Below, piece after piece: positions 22,706 through 34,859 of a stretch of DNA of 64,000 bases; positions within the stretch are counted from its first letter, which is position 1, and each line of letters begins with the position of its first letter. The notes beneath the pieces are model-generated. The model worked only from the letters and a program-made list of their open reading frames with translations, ran no database searches and had not been told where the DNA came from. This DNA is from Oxyruncus cristatus (taxonomy: Eukaryota > Chordata > Aves > Passeriformes > Cotingidae): positions 1,143,979 through 1,207,978 of the forward strand of contig VXAY01002192.1 of NCBI GenBank assembly GCA_013399855.1. Reading direction: 5' to 3'. Made by a program: the position numbers and the translations under genes.

Positions 22706-24844
22706 CTGCAGTGCCCTCCAACGTTATCTGAGCTCACTCCTGGCAGTGGGAAGCAGCCTCCCTCTTGCTGGGAGGGCACAGCACCCTTCTGCCAGGTGTT
22801 TGCAAGGTCAGAGGCTGCTGCTGAGCCTAACTGTAATGAGTGCAGCAGAGGGTACTCGATGCTTTCCATCAACCCCTGGGAAGTATTCTCATTCCTTACA
22901 AGCCAGTTGGGTAGCTTTGGCTTCAGGTCTTAAGAGCACATGAAACATTTCCCTGGAGGTATTTTAATTGGGTCTATACAGGAAATACATTTTTGTTTCT
23001 GTGAAAAGTCCCAGTGACCCAGCCATGCCAGAGATAACAGCAGTTCTTTGGCAGCTGCATGTTTGGCTTTTGTGGATCCAGTTAGGTCGCCCTTTGATTT
23101 GTTTGATTATCGGAGCGTGTTTTTGTGAAAACATCTTGTTTTTAGAAGTGCTCTGATATCATTGTCAGACCATGTGCAGGTCTGTAAATGGTCAAATATA
23201 TTGCCTGGGAAGAGAAAGTCTTAGCTCCTGATGAGAGTTGTGGCTCTGGGACTGCAAGTGACCCAGGAAGCAGGAAGGCTGAGAGTCTTGGTGAGCTGAA
23301 AATACAGCGTGTGTGGCATTGATGAGCATGGTGGGTACAGGATATTTAGGCTGACATTTGAGCAATTGAAACCCAGGGCTCAATTTCCTTTTCATCTCCA
23401 TTTTGGGGCATTGTGCAACCATTCTTACCTTACTTTGGTTCACAGGCATGAGTTGAGCTGTGTTGTAGAACTGAGATTGTTTTCACAGCACCCTTCCCAC
23501 CACTTCAGGATAAAAAAAAGCCCATGGGCACATCCACTCCCAGGACACAGTGCAATTGTTCTGATTTCTTCCTCTGTCCCCCTGTCTCAGAGGACCTCTG
23601 CAGTAACAGCAGAGGCTTTAGCAATCTCCTACTTAATGTCCTTTGGCCACAAGAACCTTTCTCATTCAGTGGGAACTGAAGTCCAACTTCTGCAACAACT
23701 TCTCATGGGCCCACGCAGGACTCGCTGCATGATCCTGGCCTATGTTACCTCTGTGTCCCCGGGCTCAGAGTGACTCTTCATTGAATCCAGCTGGGGCTGG
23801 AATTCCGCTGGAAATGGCGGTACTCAGATACCACAGTGATGAGTGTGGTGTAACACTGAGACTTTGAATTTTGAGTGAAAACTTTAGTATATTTGGATAA
23901 CAAACAGTTCCAATTTTGATAAGCCACTTCCAAGAGCCATGTAGCATCTCCCTGAGATACTGATATTCAAGGTCTGAGGGAGCCATGTTTGAGAGAGCAT
24001 GACTGCAATTTATTAATTAACAGTCAACTGCCAGGGCAGGTACACAACTGCACTTAGCTGCCAAGAGCAGTGAGATGAATTTCTCCATCTTTGAACAAGG
24101 CAGACCATCATGGTTACTCTGTTTCTGGCATTAATCCTGTTGCTAAATGTGGCAGAAATGACTTTGGATGTGACATAGAAATTGTGGTCAGTGTGCAATA
24201 GCCAGCTCTTGGCCTCACTGTCAACCAAGCAAAGCAAAGCAAGTCCAGGTCAAATGCTTTTGGCTTCCAAGGATCGCTTAAGTGCTGCGGGAAAGCATTG
24301 TTAGCACTGGGTGTCTGGAAGCATCAGCTGCTTGTGGTCCCTAAAGTTCCTCTGGTACTGATTATAAAGGTAGGGAGGATCAGCTTGTGCGTTCCAGGTT
24401 ATTATATTGGTCTACTTGGTTTTCCCCGCTGTTTTGGCTGCATAAGAGCACCCATCTCAGTGTTCTTGTAGGGTAATAAACAGCTGCTGCGTTTCGACCT
24501 TGAGGTGATGGCATTCTGTGGTGGAGAAGATGATTCATGGCTCGGGTTCTTTCAAGCTGAAAGGTACCGTATGAATGTAATGTTTTGGTTTCTCTTTTTT
24601 TCCTGCATGGGTCTGGAACTGAGGGTTGTGTTATATAATGTGATTGGAAGTTTACAACCGGCCACTTGGAGCAGCACACATATACCACTTCTCCCAGTGA
24701 GGCTTGGTGTCAGTGGTGGAAAAAGGCTCCAGCCCTTTGAGTCATGGTGTTTACATGTCTGTTGTTCTGTGGCACTGAAATCCCCAGGTTACCTGAATGC
24801 TACAGAGATAGATTTTTTTATTTTTTCTGTCAAAATCTTTTAAT

Positions 24845-24869
24845 TATAACTTTATATTATAAAGTTATA
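24845..24869. repeat. perfect 11-bp inverted repeat in AT-rich block
   Basis: TATAACTTTAT and its reverse complement are separated by ATT. The motif ATTATAACTTT recurs two more times before 24930. It could be a decayed hairpin element or AT-rich slippage. Confidence 0.75.
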
Positions 24870-25150
24870 TATAAAATTTATATTGATCTAATATTATAAC
24901 TTTAGTTATGTTTATTTTTAATTATAACTTTTCCAACTGGTTAAAAAGGAAGGACATATTTTTTGTTTGTTTGGGGTTTTTTTGTTTGTTTTTTCCCCTG
25001 GGTTGTGTGTTGAAGTAAGCTTCAGAGTTTGATACTTAGTCTGAGTGTGGGATAGAGTACAATGGCATCCATTATTGGACAAAAAAATAAGTAGTGAACA
25101 ATGGGAGAGGGAATGGGGCAAAGTCTTGTTTTAACGTGTCATAAGCAGAT

Positions 25151-25318
25151 TCATAGAATCACAGAATAGTTTGGGTTGGAAGGGGCCTTAAAGATCAACT
25201 AGTTCCAGCCCCCATGGCCTGGACAGGGATGCCATTCACTAGATCACTAGATCAGGTTGCTCAGAGCCCCATCCAACCTGGCCTTGAACACTTCCAGGGA
25301 TGGGGTGTCCACAACAGT
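25151..25318 (-). repeat. CR1 LINE 3' fragment
   Basis: It begins on + TCATAGAATCACAGAATAGTTTGGGTTGGAAGGGGCCTTAAAGATCA, a well preserved CR1 end, so it is a comparatively young copy. Similarity fades after GGGGTGTCCACAACAGTCT. Confidence 0.95.
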
Positions 25319-28300
25319 CTTTGCTCATATAGAGCTGGGAGAAGCCAGTATAAGGTATCCCTGTCGTCCTGTTCTCCTTGTCCCTTTGCAGCTGCAGGAC
25401 TGGCAGATCTGAAATAGAGATAGAAATATTGGTATGTCATTGTTTCTAAACCTAGAAATAGCTGCCCAAGAAGATGAGCTAAGATGTGACTGTCAGCTAG
25501 AGAGAGCCTCTGGGAAATCTTCAAGATGGAGACGCATATCCCTGGGAAAAGATATGCTTTGGAGTAGGATGAGAATTAGATAACCAGTTTGTACGTTCAG
25601 AAGGTGAGAAATGAGAACAATGTGAAAATTTATGTCAGAGAACCATTTTCTCCTGGTGTCTGTGAGACACAGAGAGCTGCAAGTGGCCTCCACCTGCAGA
25701 GTAGCTGCTGTTCTGGGACGAGCTTCGTCACCTTGCCATGGGTGTGTGCCTGAGCTCTGCTCCCACCCATGTGCTCCATGAGCTTGCAAGTGCAGTCAAA
25801 AGGCCTTGAGATCTCCAGAGAAAAGTAGCATATAAGGACAGTTCTGGTTTAACTTCATACCATCCCACAAATTAACCTCACTGATGCCACTGCTCTGCTT
25901 TTACATGCGCGTCACGTTTCAGAGGGTTGAGGCCGTACGGTTCTGTGCAGATGGTGCAGGGGAAAATATACCTGTACATAACAATTACAGAAAAATCAGC
26001 TCAACGAGCCAATTTCTTCCTATCCCCATGAGCTGGTAGTTGGCTTATGCTCTGAACTGTGAGAATTTACATTCCTCATTTGTTATTGTTAAAATATAAT
26101 AATAATAATAATAATCTGTATAATGTGTGTTTAGAAAGTGTCCACGTGTTATTGCCATTTTTATCTTTAAAATGTGACACACTCAAATGCATGTGAATTC
26201 CAAAAAGCAACACTTGCATGCCACTAAATCGTTAATGTGGTGGAAAAAGCACAAATAAGCAGACCTGTACACTGATGAGCTTTTAATTCTTTTTTAACAT
26301 GTGATTGGTGTTAATTTCTTTGTGCCTGTAATGTTTGTGTTCACTGTAACCGAACAATAGAACTTTGTTTTTGTTCTTTGTGTAAATTAAAAACATCTGT
26401 TCTCTTTATACGAAAACTTGTTTTTTAAAAGAAGCTGGTCTGATCTAACTAAATACCAATGCTGTGTCCACAATGAGTTACTATTAATATTTGGGAAAGG
26501 CAACCATCCAAAGCAAGTGTAATGTCAAATCACTGGCGGGAGTGCATATTTATTGCTCAAAGTGACAGATAAAAATGCAGAGGTTACAAAAACAAAATTC
26601 TTGCGGATGACTAATGATGCATATATATGCCCCCCATGCCCCATCACCACATTTACAATTGGCAGGGTGTTCTCCACTGCCTCCTGCTCCCCCAGGATTA
26701 ATCAGCAAGAGACTGGTAGCTTGGCACCCTCCCTGGAGGAGCAATGCTGCTCCCACCTTCGCTCCGGCAGACCCTACATGGAGTGACCTTCGGGGGGTGC
26801 TGGAATCTGATCCATCTATTTAATTTGTCAGAATTTTCCCCCACCTTGCTCTGGTATTTTACTGCATGGGTTTATTTTCTGCTGAAGGCACAGGACTTTT
26901 TTTCTGTGCAGGTGGAGGAGGAGGAGCATCCACTGCATGTTTCTGTAGTGCCTGTGATGCCAACGCGATGGTGGTCTTCAGAGTTGTCTGTTAAGTCGTG
27001 GTATGAAGGAGTTGGCAGCCCAAGATGGGACTGTTATCTTTCTCATGAGGAGCAGTCTTGCATTAAACAGCAGTCTTACTGAAGTAGTTATTTAGGAGGT
27101 TATTTCAGATACACAATTTCTCATGATCTCCAGTAGCAGAACTGGGATCTGAGAGGCTCGTGATCTCCCTGCCCAGGTGGCTATGGAGCCTTATCATTAA
27201 TGTACTTGAGCATTTCAGAGATGATGAAATTGCCCTCACAGGGAGATGTCTTCAGGAGAAAATACATATAATTAACATTTCTTGATGAAGGGCCTGATTC
27301 AAGAAAACTTCTCTATTGAGTGCATCATTTAAGCCTTGTTTAAATCTCATTATTTCAGTAAGATTTAAACATAAGTAAACCCTTCCCAGACCCTGGGCAT
27401 GTCAAGCTTGGACCTGCTTCTCCCCTACCTCCGGTGTCCCATGCCAAGGGTGCTGAGCATTTCACTGGCATGAACCAAGAAAAAACCTTGGTTGTGTTAA
27501 AGAATTAGACATTTTGCTGATGTGCTTATTGCAGTCAGTGCCACAACCTATTATCAGCATAATTTCCCTGATCCCTCTTAAGATGCCCCACTCTAGTATG
27601 TCTTTCCTCTCTCCTGTTCTCCTTTAGAGGAGCTTTGTGCTGCTTCCTTTCTTGTGCCCTTTTCCCTGACTGCCCCTAATAACCGTATTACTCATCTCCA
27701 TCTCTTTTTGCAGCATCTCTGCTCTCTCTCTGCTATGTACTGTGGCATCCCCCATCCTGCTCCCAACAGGTACCCACAACAGTGGTGGCCTTCCATGGAG
27801 GCCAGCTCTCACAAGCTGGTCAGACACCAAAGTCCTCCTCCAAGATCCAGCTGAGCACAGAACTTGCTGAGTCACATTTTCACCATAAAAACACTCCTGT
27901 GCTTCCCTAGAGTCGCACAGTTATAGGCACAGCTTGGCCAGAGAGGAGCAGACAGCTTTCACCCTGAAGCGCATCCAGGAATGCTGGCAAGGAGTCGCTC
28001 TTGTTTCCTATCTCGGGTTACCGCAACGTGGGTTAGGACTACAAAAGCTTGAAATCCCTGGCAAGCTCACGCTGTACATCTGTCTAAGATGACGGCCAGC
28101 GTGGACAACCATGGGCTCCGGCCCATGACCAGTATGAAGCACTTTGTTCCTTGCTGAGCAGCTGTCATTAACAGTGATCTGTGAGGTTTCTTCCCGATGT
28201 CAGTCAGTGGCTTGCACAGCTTCTCTCTTCTCTGGTGAGTTCTTTCCATGCTTGCCTGTTTGGCTGTGGAGGTGATCTACAGCTCGGCCTCACCAGCTAA

Positions 28301-28799
28301 TTTGTCTTGTCAATTTGCTGTCAGGGAGGTGAGTGCTTTTTCCATCAGTCTGATGAGCTGCAGCCCCCCTCATCCCCTTGGGGATGTAAAATGGGAACAG
28401 CACTTGTTCCCAGGGACCGTTGTGAGGGATTAGGGAGTGTTGCAGGGTGACTCTAAAGGATCTATAAATCACCAGGCTCAGCCTCCCTGTAAGTGGAGGT
28501 CTGTTTGGGAAGACGATCTGTGGAGTCACTGCCTCATATCACTGATACCTTATGTGCCCATTCCATGGTCAGAAATCGATGAATTAAATTGGTGCTGCAC
28601 TACAGGAATTGAGATTTTGTGTTATGGGACCTGTCAGACTTCCCTTCCTGTCAGTAGGACCTGGTGCTCATGGCCCACAGCGAAGAGCAAAGCAAGGTGC
28701 ACTGTCGTTTTGTTCTCTAAGGGGAAACAATTTTGATGCCAATTGTCCCCAGCTTATCCAGGCTGATCTAGCGCACGATGCTGCTGTCACCTGCAGCCG
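25319..28799. other. non-coding interval
   Basis: I find no supported gene. A (TAA)n microsatellite lies at about 26096-26115. The 26100-26450 stretch is AT-rich, free of recognisable repeats and contains a CACGTG E-box near 26141, so it may be a regulatory block. Open frames near 26.6-27.1 and 27.6-28.8 kb overlap each other on both strands and show no domains. Confidence 0.45.
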
Positions 28800-29331
28800 T
28801 GGCATTTTTGGTGTGGGGGTGGAAGAATAGCCGCCTCGGCTGGGTGTATTTCACAAAGCAGCGTTCAGAGTGACTGTTGCCCACCCTTTCCCAAACCATT
28901 CCCAGCGGCAGGACTTCCCCTCCGTCCTGCGGGGCCGCTCTTAGCGCCAGTTCCCGTTAGGTGTCTCCCTTCTCCTCCTTATGGGCTCGCGGGGCCGGCT
29001 GGATCCTTGGGATTGTCCCTCTGCTCCGCTCCGGGACGGCGCACCGGCATGGGGACACCGCGGCCCGCCGGGGTCAGTCTCTGGCTCAGGCCGCGCTGAC
29101 GGACTTTGAGCCGGGATTTTTGCGCAGGAAATTTCCTTGGCGGGGGAAGGGAGAGCGATCCTGCCGCCGGCACCGCTGTCAGGGCAATGTCCACCCGCGT
29201 TTTTCCACCTCCCAGGCGCCGCACAGTGATCCAAGGGGCTCCCTGGTGCTCCTCGCCCGTGCCTGTTCGGGGCAGAAAGCATCCCCGCCCGAGAGGGAGG
29301 TGTGCCTGCAGGCAGGGGCAAAGCGCTGAGT
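28800..29331. promoter_or_regulatory. CpG-rich block, possible promoter-type CpG island
   Basis: Between about 28880 and 29331 the sequence is GC-rich with dense CpG (for example GCGGGGCCGG, GGGACGGCGCACCGGC, CCGCGGCCCGCCGGGG). It contrasts sharply with the AT-rich surroundings and ends exactly where a CR1 begins. Open frames cross it on both strands, as expected for GC-rich DNA. An unannotated non-coding transcript could start here, but no TATA box or exon is apparent. Confidence 0.45.
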
Positions 29332-29332
29332 A

Positions 29333-30000
29333 TCACAGAATCACAGGGTGGTTTGGAAGGGACCTCGAAGATCCAGTTCCAGCCCTCCTGCCATGGGCAG
29401 AGACACCTTCTGCTACATCAAGTTGCTCCAAGACCCGTTCAGCCTTGAACAATTCTAGGGATGGGGCATCCACAGCTTCTCTGGGCAACCTGTTCCAGTG
29501 CCTCACTACCCTCACAGTAAAGAATTTCTTCCTAATATCTAATATAAAGCTCTTCTCCTTTAGTTTAAAGCCATTTCCCCTTGTCCTATCACTATCTGCC
29601 AGTGTAAAAAGTTGCTTTCCTTCTTTTTTATAAGCCTCCTTTATGTACTGGAAGGCTGCAATTAGGTCTCCCCTGAGACTTCTCTTCCCCAGGCTGAACA
29701 AGCCCAGCTTGCTCAGCCTGTCTTCATGGGAGAGGTGCTCCAGACCTCTGAGCATCTTTGTGGCCTCCCCTGGACCCTCTCTATTACATCCACATCTTTT
29801 CTGTGCTGAGGCCCCCAAAGCTGGACACAGCACTCAAGGTGGGCTCTCACTAGGGCAGAGCAAAGGGGTAGAATCCCCTGCTGCCCACACTGCTGTTGAT
29901 GCAGCCCAGGACATGTTTTGCTTTTCGGGTTGCGAGAGCACTGTTGGCTCAAGTCCAGATTTTTGTCTGCCAGAACCCCCACGGATTCAGGGCTGTATAT
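29333..30000 (-). repeat. CR1 LINE, 3' end with C-terminal coding remnant
   Basis: The + strand begins ATCACAGAATCACAGGGTGG. On - the reverse-transcriptase C-terminus is readable: GVLADKNLDLSQQC, ILPLCSALVRAHLECCVQLW, then after frame changes HLSHEDRLSKLGLFSLGKRS, DLIAAFQYIKEAYKKEG, IRKKFFTVRVVRHWNRLPRE and DAPSLELFKA. The last block is an uninterrupted frame of about 140 codons. It is 5' truncated near 30000 and not autonomous. Confidence 0.95.
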
Positions 30001-31359
30001 ATGTTGTGCCATACAACTTGCTTTGCAGCTCCATCCAACACACCTCCATGGAGTTTCAGGCTGAGCCCAGATTTCCTGGTGCCAGGAAAGCAAGCCAATA
30101 AGGTCGAGGAAGGACTGTTGCCTAGTCACAGGTACTATGTGCTGTTTGGAACCGAAGATGTTCCTCTGTGCTCCAATGTGTGAAAAAAACCCATGGAAAG
30201 ATGGATGCATGATAGCAAGCTATACATAAATGTGCCTGTCCCCCCCTGAATCCTAGTGTGAAATGATGGCAATGATATTCCTGAGCCTTTATGTGGGGAT
30301 GGCTGAGAGGTTTTTGCCTCTTTTTCTGCATCTGATTTCTGATCCTACCTTTGCCCTAATCAGTTTGTCTCCTGTGTAGCCCATGTGACATCCCATGGAG
30401 CTGTCTAAAATTATTCAAGTTTTCTGAATCTTGACACTGGAATTTCTGCTGATCCAATATTATTTGGTACTGAAAATATAGCAAGTTGTGAAGGTAAGCA
30501 CTGCAACACCCTGAGTGCTGCAGCATTCACAGACATCATCCAGTCTCTGCCATCGCTTTCTCCTCATCTGAAATCACTGTGCATGGAGATTTTTATGGCA
30601 CTAAAAGTTTTCTAACTGATTGCATTATTTTATTCTTAATTCACGTGCAACACTGAAGTAGACCACTGGCCCTCCTGCAGCATACAAACTTAGGTCATCT
30701 TGTCACCATTCTGTAGAGAGGAGGACTTAAGCCTGAGACTAAAACACTATGCTAAGACTTAGCTGCTGGAGGGGAACATCTTTACAGAGGTTTTTTTTAA
30801 ATTTTATTTTGATTTTAATATATTTATTAATTCTGGGCAAGATCTCCTGTTGTTGGCAGTGATGTTAGTTCAGCTGTCACACAAGCAGAGTTTTGCCCCA
30901 GATGCAGCTGCATCTACAATCTTTGGGATAGGCTGACTTATTTAAACAACATGTAGCATCTGGTCTCTGTGGCTTGGGCCACTTACCGGAGGTCACACAG
31001 CAGAGACTGGGAAACAGCCCAGCTCTCCTGCCTCTGATCTCTGTGCTTGAATTTTTGCGATGCTTCCTCAACCACAGAGCAGCACTAATGTCCACAGGCA
31101 AGAGAGGTAACAGAGCTGTAGCCAAACTCAGGAGACGTGGAACACAAGGTGGCTAAAAATCTGGCTGGGCCTGGAGGTGAGCGTTTAATGAGCTGAAGTC
31201 TGGCTGGTGGTCGGTGCTGAGCGGCGTCTCTCAGCTGTGGTACTGGGATGGACAGTGTTCCACACCCTCACCGCTGCCCCGGGTGACAGCATGGCAGGCA
31301 CCGCAGTGGATGGTGCCAACTGAGGGGAGCATGGAGTGCGCTGGAGACTTGCCCGTTGC
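30001..31359. other. non-coding interval with a SINE relic
   Basis: No gene is supported. The interval contains the MIR-like relic listed separately, and its right end leads into the + strand CR1. Confidence 0.45.
30963..31050 (-). repeat. MIR-like tRNA-derived SINE relic
   Basis: CTTGGGCCACTTACCGGAGGTCACACAGCAGAGACTGGGAAACAGCCCAGCTCTCCTGCCTC resembles the reverse complement of the 5' part of MIR (GGTCACACAG..., ...GGGA...CCCAG). It is heavily diverged, consistent with an amniote-age insertion. Confidence 0.5.
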
Positions 31360-32167
31360 CCAGAGAGATATGACAAGCTGAGGAACTGGGCCTACGGGAA
31401 CCTCAGGAAGCTCAACAAAAAGGAATGTGAGGTCCTGCACTGGGGAAGCAGTAACCCCATGTGCCTGTGCTGACTGGGGACTGACTGCTAAGGAAAAGCT
31501 TTTCAACAAAGGATGTAAGTAGGGGTCCTGGTGGACACCAAGTGGGACCAGGGACCAAGTCCACAATGTGCCCCTTTGCCAGTGAAGCTACTGTGCACTA
31601 GGCTGTACCAGCCAAAGTGTAGCCAGCAACCTGAAGGAAATGGTGATTCCTTTCTGTTTGTCCTACGCTGGAGTACTGTGTTTAGTTTGTCCCTCTACAA
31701 AAATGACATGGACATACTCAAATGAGTTCAACCAAGGCCACTGAGCTGGTTTGGGGCTGGAGCACACCATGAGGTAGGAGGAGAGCCTGAGAGATCTGGG
31801 TTTGCTGAGCAGAATGAACAGGGGCAGAGCAGGTATCTTACTCAGTGGTGTGTCCAGCCTAAAGAAGTGTTGCAGAAAGATAGAACTGGACTCTTCTCAG
31901 ATGTTTGTAGCAAAAGGACAGAAGGCAATAGTCACAATCTGCAGTAAGGGAAATCCTGACTGAATATAAGGAAAAAACTCTGACGATCAGTGGTTAACCA
32001 CTGACATGATTGCCCAGAGAGGCTGTGCAATCTCCATCCCTGAAGATTTTCAAAACATGACTGAACAAAGCCCTGAGCAACCTTATCTAATTTTGAAGCT
32101 CTGAGAACAAGTTTTGACCAGATGACTTCCAGAGGTCTCTTCAAACCTCATTTATTCCATGACTCTA
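31360..32167 (+). repeat. CR1 LINE fragment, + orientation
   Basis: The translated remnant shows LRNWAYGNLRKLNKKECEVL and HWGSSNP, then later LNIRKKL, and finishes with CAGATGACTTCCAGAGGTCTCTTCAAACCTCATTTATTCCATGACTCT, the CR1 3' terminus. Many stops and frameshifts make it older than the copy at 29.3 kb. It is the only large CR1 here in + orientation. Confidence 0.9.
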
Positions 32168-34859
32168 CAATAGCTGGATACCTTCCGTGTAATTCCTGCT
32201 GTATTCTTGAGCGAACTGAATGGAACCCTTTGTCAGTATTGTTTTCACAGGCACACCTTTCATAACCACCACAAATATCAGAAAAGAGAAAAAGAAAGTC
32301 CAACGCTGAGAGGAAAAATTGAAGCAAAACAATGTGCTACAAGAGCTACACAAAACGTCCAGTGTCTCAAAGCTGCTGGTTGCTGCTAGTGTTGGCATGA
32401 AAGGAAGTATAAAGTGGATTAAGTGCAAGGACAAACAATCTGAGGCATTCTGTTAGCCGAGTCTCCTGTCATCCTCCTGCTTCCCAACATGACGGTGATC
32501 CAAGCTGTGCAAAGTCTTGGATGAGGCTCCAAGCGCTGAATCACTTTGACTCCCCCCCCTCCCCTGCAATGATCACATGTAGAAAACAGACATGACTGAG
32601 AGAGACTCACGCCAGTTTATAAAAGGAAAGTCACTTTTTGACACTTATGAAAAAGGATTGTTTGGTTTTGTCACTTAGCAAGCACCCTGATGGCCTGACG
32701 AGGAACACACTTGTCAAGATGAGTTTCCTTCCTCAAGCTAGGGGAAGGTGGGTTTAGGAAACAGTAGTTGCTGCAAGAAGGTAATGGTAGCCTTGAGATC
32801 TGTCCCTTGATGGCCTTCCTGCCCCTTGGCCGCAGTCATGTTTCAGAATGAAGATGACACAAAGAAGTGATGAAAATACCTTCCTGCTGCCAGAAAAGTG
32901 AATTGACAAAGAAATTTCTATGTGGCACAAAACCTTCTGTATCTGAAGCATATTAAGGATATGAAGTGAAACTCATGCTGATGTAGTATTGACTCTATTC
33001 TCTTGTTATTATGAATGAGGACATGCCTGACTGGCTTTGGGTCCTGTGACCATGGGAAATGGATCCCAGGCTTGATCACCCAGGTAACACAGCAAAGTCA
33101 GTGAATGGGTGCTTGGGTGAAGAATCTCTGGGCACATCTGTATTGGTATCTTAAGCCATGTTGATATCTAGGGTGCAGGTACAGTTAACTTGCACACCTC
33201 TGTCATGGGCAAACTTGTGCGCTACAGTCTGAGAGTTAGCAAAGGCAGATAGGAGATCTGCAGTCAGAGACAGGAGAGTTTGATGGGATGAATGCAATCT
33301 GAGGAGGCTAAAGTTTACTAGTGCAAATGTATTTGTGTGCTTGGCTCCTCACCCTACTTGTCCCTGAGCCTTAGGCTTTACTAGGAGGAGCCTACTCTAT
33401 GCTCGGGTGTAACCCACCCATGAGGTTTCAAGTGACAGGGCTCAACCCAGGAAAAAGGTTTGGAAGCAGCCATGCCTAAAGCTGGAATTAACACTAGCTC
33501 AGTTAAAGTTGTTTTTATTTGCACTAAGTATCATACTGAATCCAAGATCTGCATCAAAACTGTTTTAGTTTGCCAGACTTTGAGACCTCGATAATCATTG
33601 TTTTCTGCTTTGCACCTCTGGAGTTGACCTTTTGTTATTTGAGGTTGTTTTCCTTTGCTCTTGCACAATTTGCAAAAAAACCCCTACAAAATTAAACCAA
33701 AACGAAACCCAAACAAAAAAACCAACAAAAATCACATAACCCAAAATTTCAAAGCAATTTTTTGAGGAGTTTGAGAATATTCTCTCTGCTGGAGTGAGCC
33801 CATGTGAAACTGTAGCAGCTCAGTTCCCTTGGCAAAGGAGAAATCACTATAATAACCGGCCATGGTCCCTCCTGTTTCTTGAATTGGAGCAGTTTCAGGC
33901 AACAACAGGTAGTTAGCAGCTCCATGGGTAGCAAGAACAGTTTCAATTACAGCCATTTGCCTCTCCTCTCTCCTAGAGGAACTGAACTGCTACTGCCTGC
34001 TGTCTTGCTCCCTTCAAAGCCTTTGGCCTTTGCCTGGGCATCACCATTTTGCAATTCTGCTCATCACACCTGTGCCAAGTAATCCCGCTTTAAAAAGCCA
34101 CGTCCATTGACTCCAGAAGGACCACTTGCACACTTCAACTTCTGCGTGTTTACAAGCAGTGCTTGACCAGGCTTTACCTTGGGTTACCACCATGGAGATT
34201 GATGGGAAATCTGTTCAGAGGGTAAAAAAAACCACTGGAGTGTATATCTAGTAGGATTTCATTACAGGCTTAAATTATATAAACACTCTTATAATAAGCA
34301 TCTTTGGCAAAATCTATGACCCAGCTGTGCCACTTTTCTTGCAGTACTTCTATTCCTGGATCCATTCTGCCGAGCTGTAGGAAATTTCTTGAAGTGCCTA
34401 AGTAAGCATCTCTTCATGTCACGCTCCCACAGCAGTCCATAGACAGAGGACTCCTCCAGACATCGTATTCCATCTTAGCTCTGCCCTGGAAGTGGAAACG
34501 GAGCCTGTCTTTCTTCCAGGACCATACTGAGAATTTACAGTGACTGGGCTCCAAAACTAGCCTCAGTTATACCCCTAAAGCTGGGGGAAGGAGGGGATAC
34601 CCTCAGGTCTTAATGTCTAAGAACCACCTGTGAGGTTATTTCTGAAGCCCTTGCATCCAGAACTCCCCCTGACCTTGAGCTGGTTGTTCAAGATGACTGA
34701 ACTGGTTCTGCTCCTGCTGCAGCTCCTTGTGTGGGTCCTGAACCAGAGCCACGGGCTCGAGTGGGGCCGCGGGTGGTTGCAGCCGTCTGTCCTCTGTGCC
34801 CAGAGCTGTGAGATCAGAGTCTGAGCATCCACATTCTGCACGTGGAGGGTTTTGCACCA
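32168..34859. other. non-coding interval
   Basis: I find no supported gene. A stretch near 33077-33120 (GATCACCCAGGTAACACAGC...GTCAGTGAATGG) is weakly MIR-like. Open frames near 34.6-34.86 kb are mirror frames on both strands and lack domains. Confidence 0.4.

Larger units (their letters stand above)
22398..25150. other. 5' flank of ZPAX and start of gene-poor interval
   Basis: Apart from the splice-like segments at 22474-22705, I see only short open frames on both strands, none with a domain. No CpG island marks a ZPAX promoter, which is common for oocyte-specific genes. An AT-rich block sits at 24836-24935. Confidence 0.45.

Noticed and set aside
29106..29633. 175-codon open frame on + across the CpG-rich block
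   Set aside because: It runs out of the GC-rich block into a CR1 in antisense. Long open frames are expected by chance in GC-rich DNA.
29713..30210. 165-codon open frame on - at 30 kb
   Set aside because: Its recognisable part is the CR1 reverse-transcriptase C-terminus (SALVRAHLECCVQLWGPQH), so it is repeat-derived, not a host gene.
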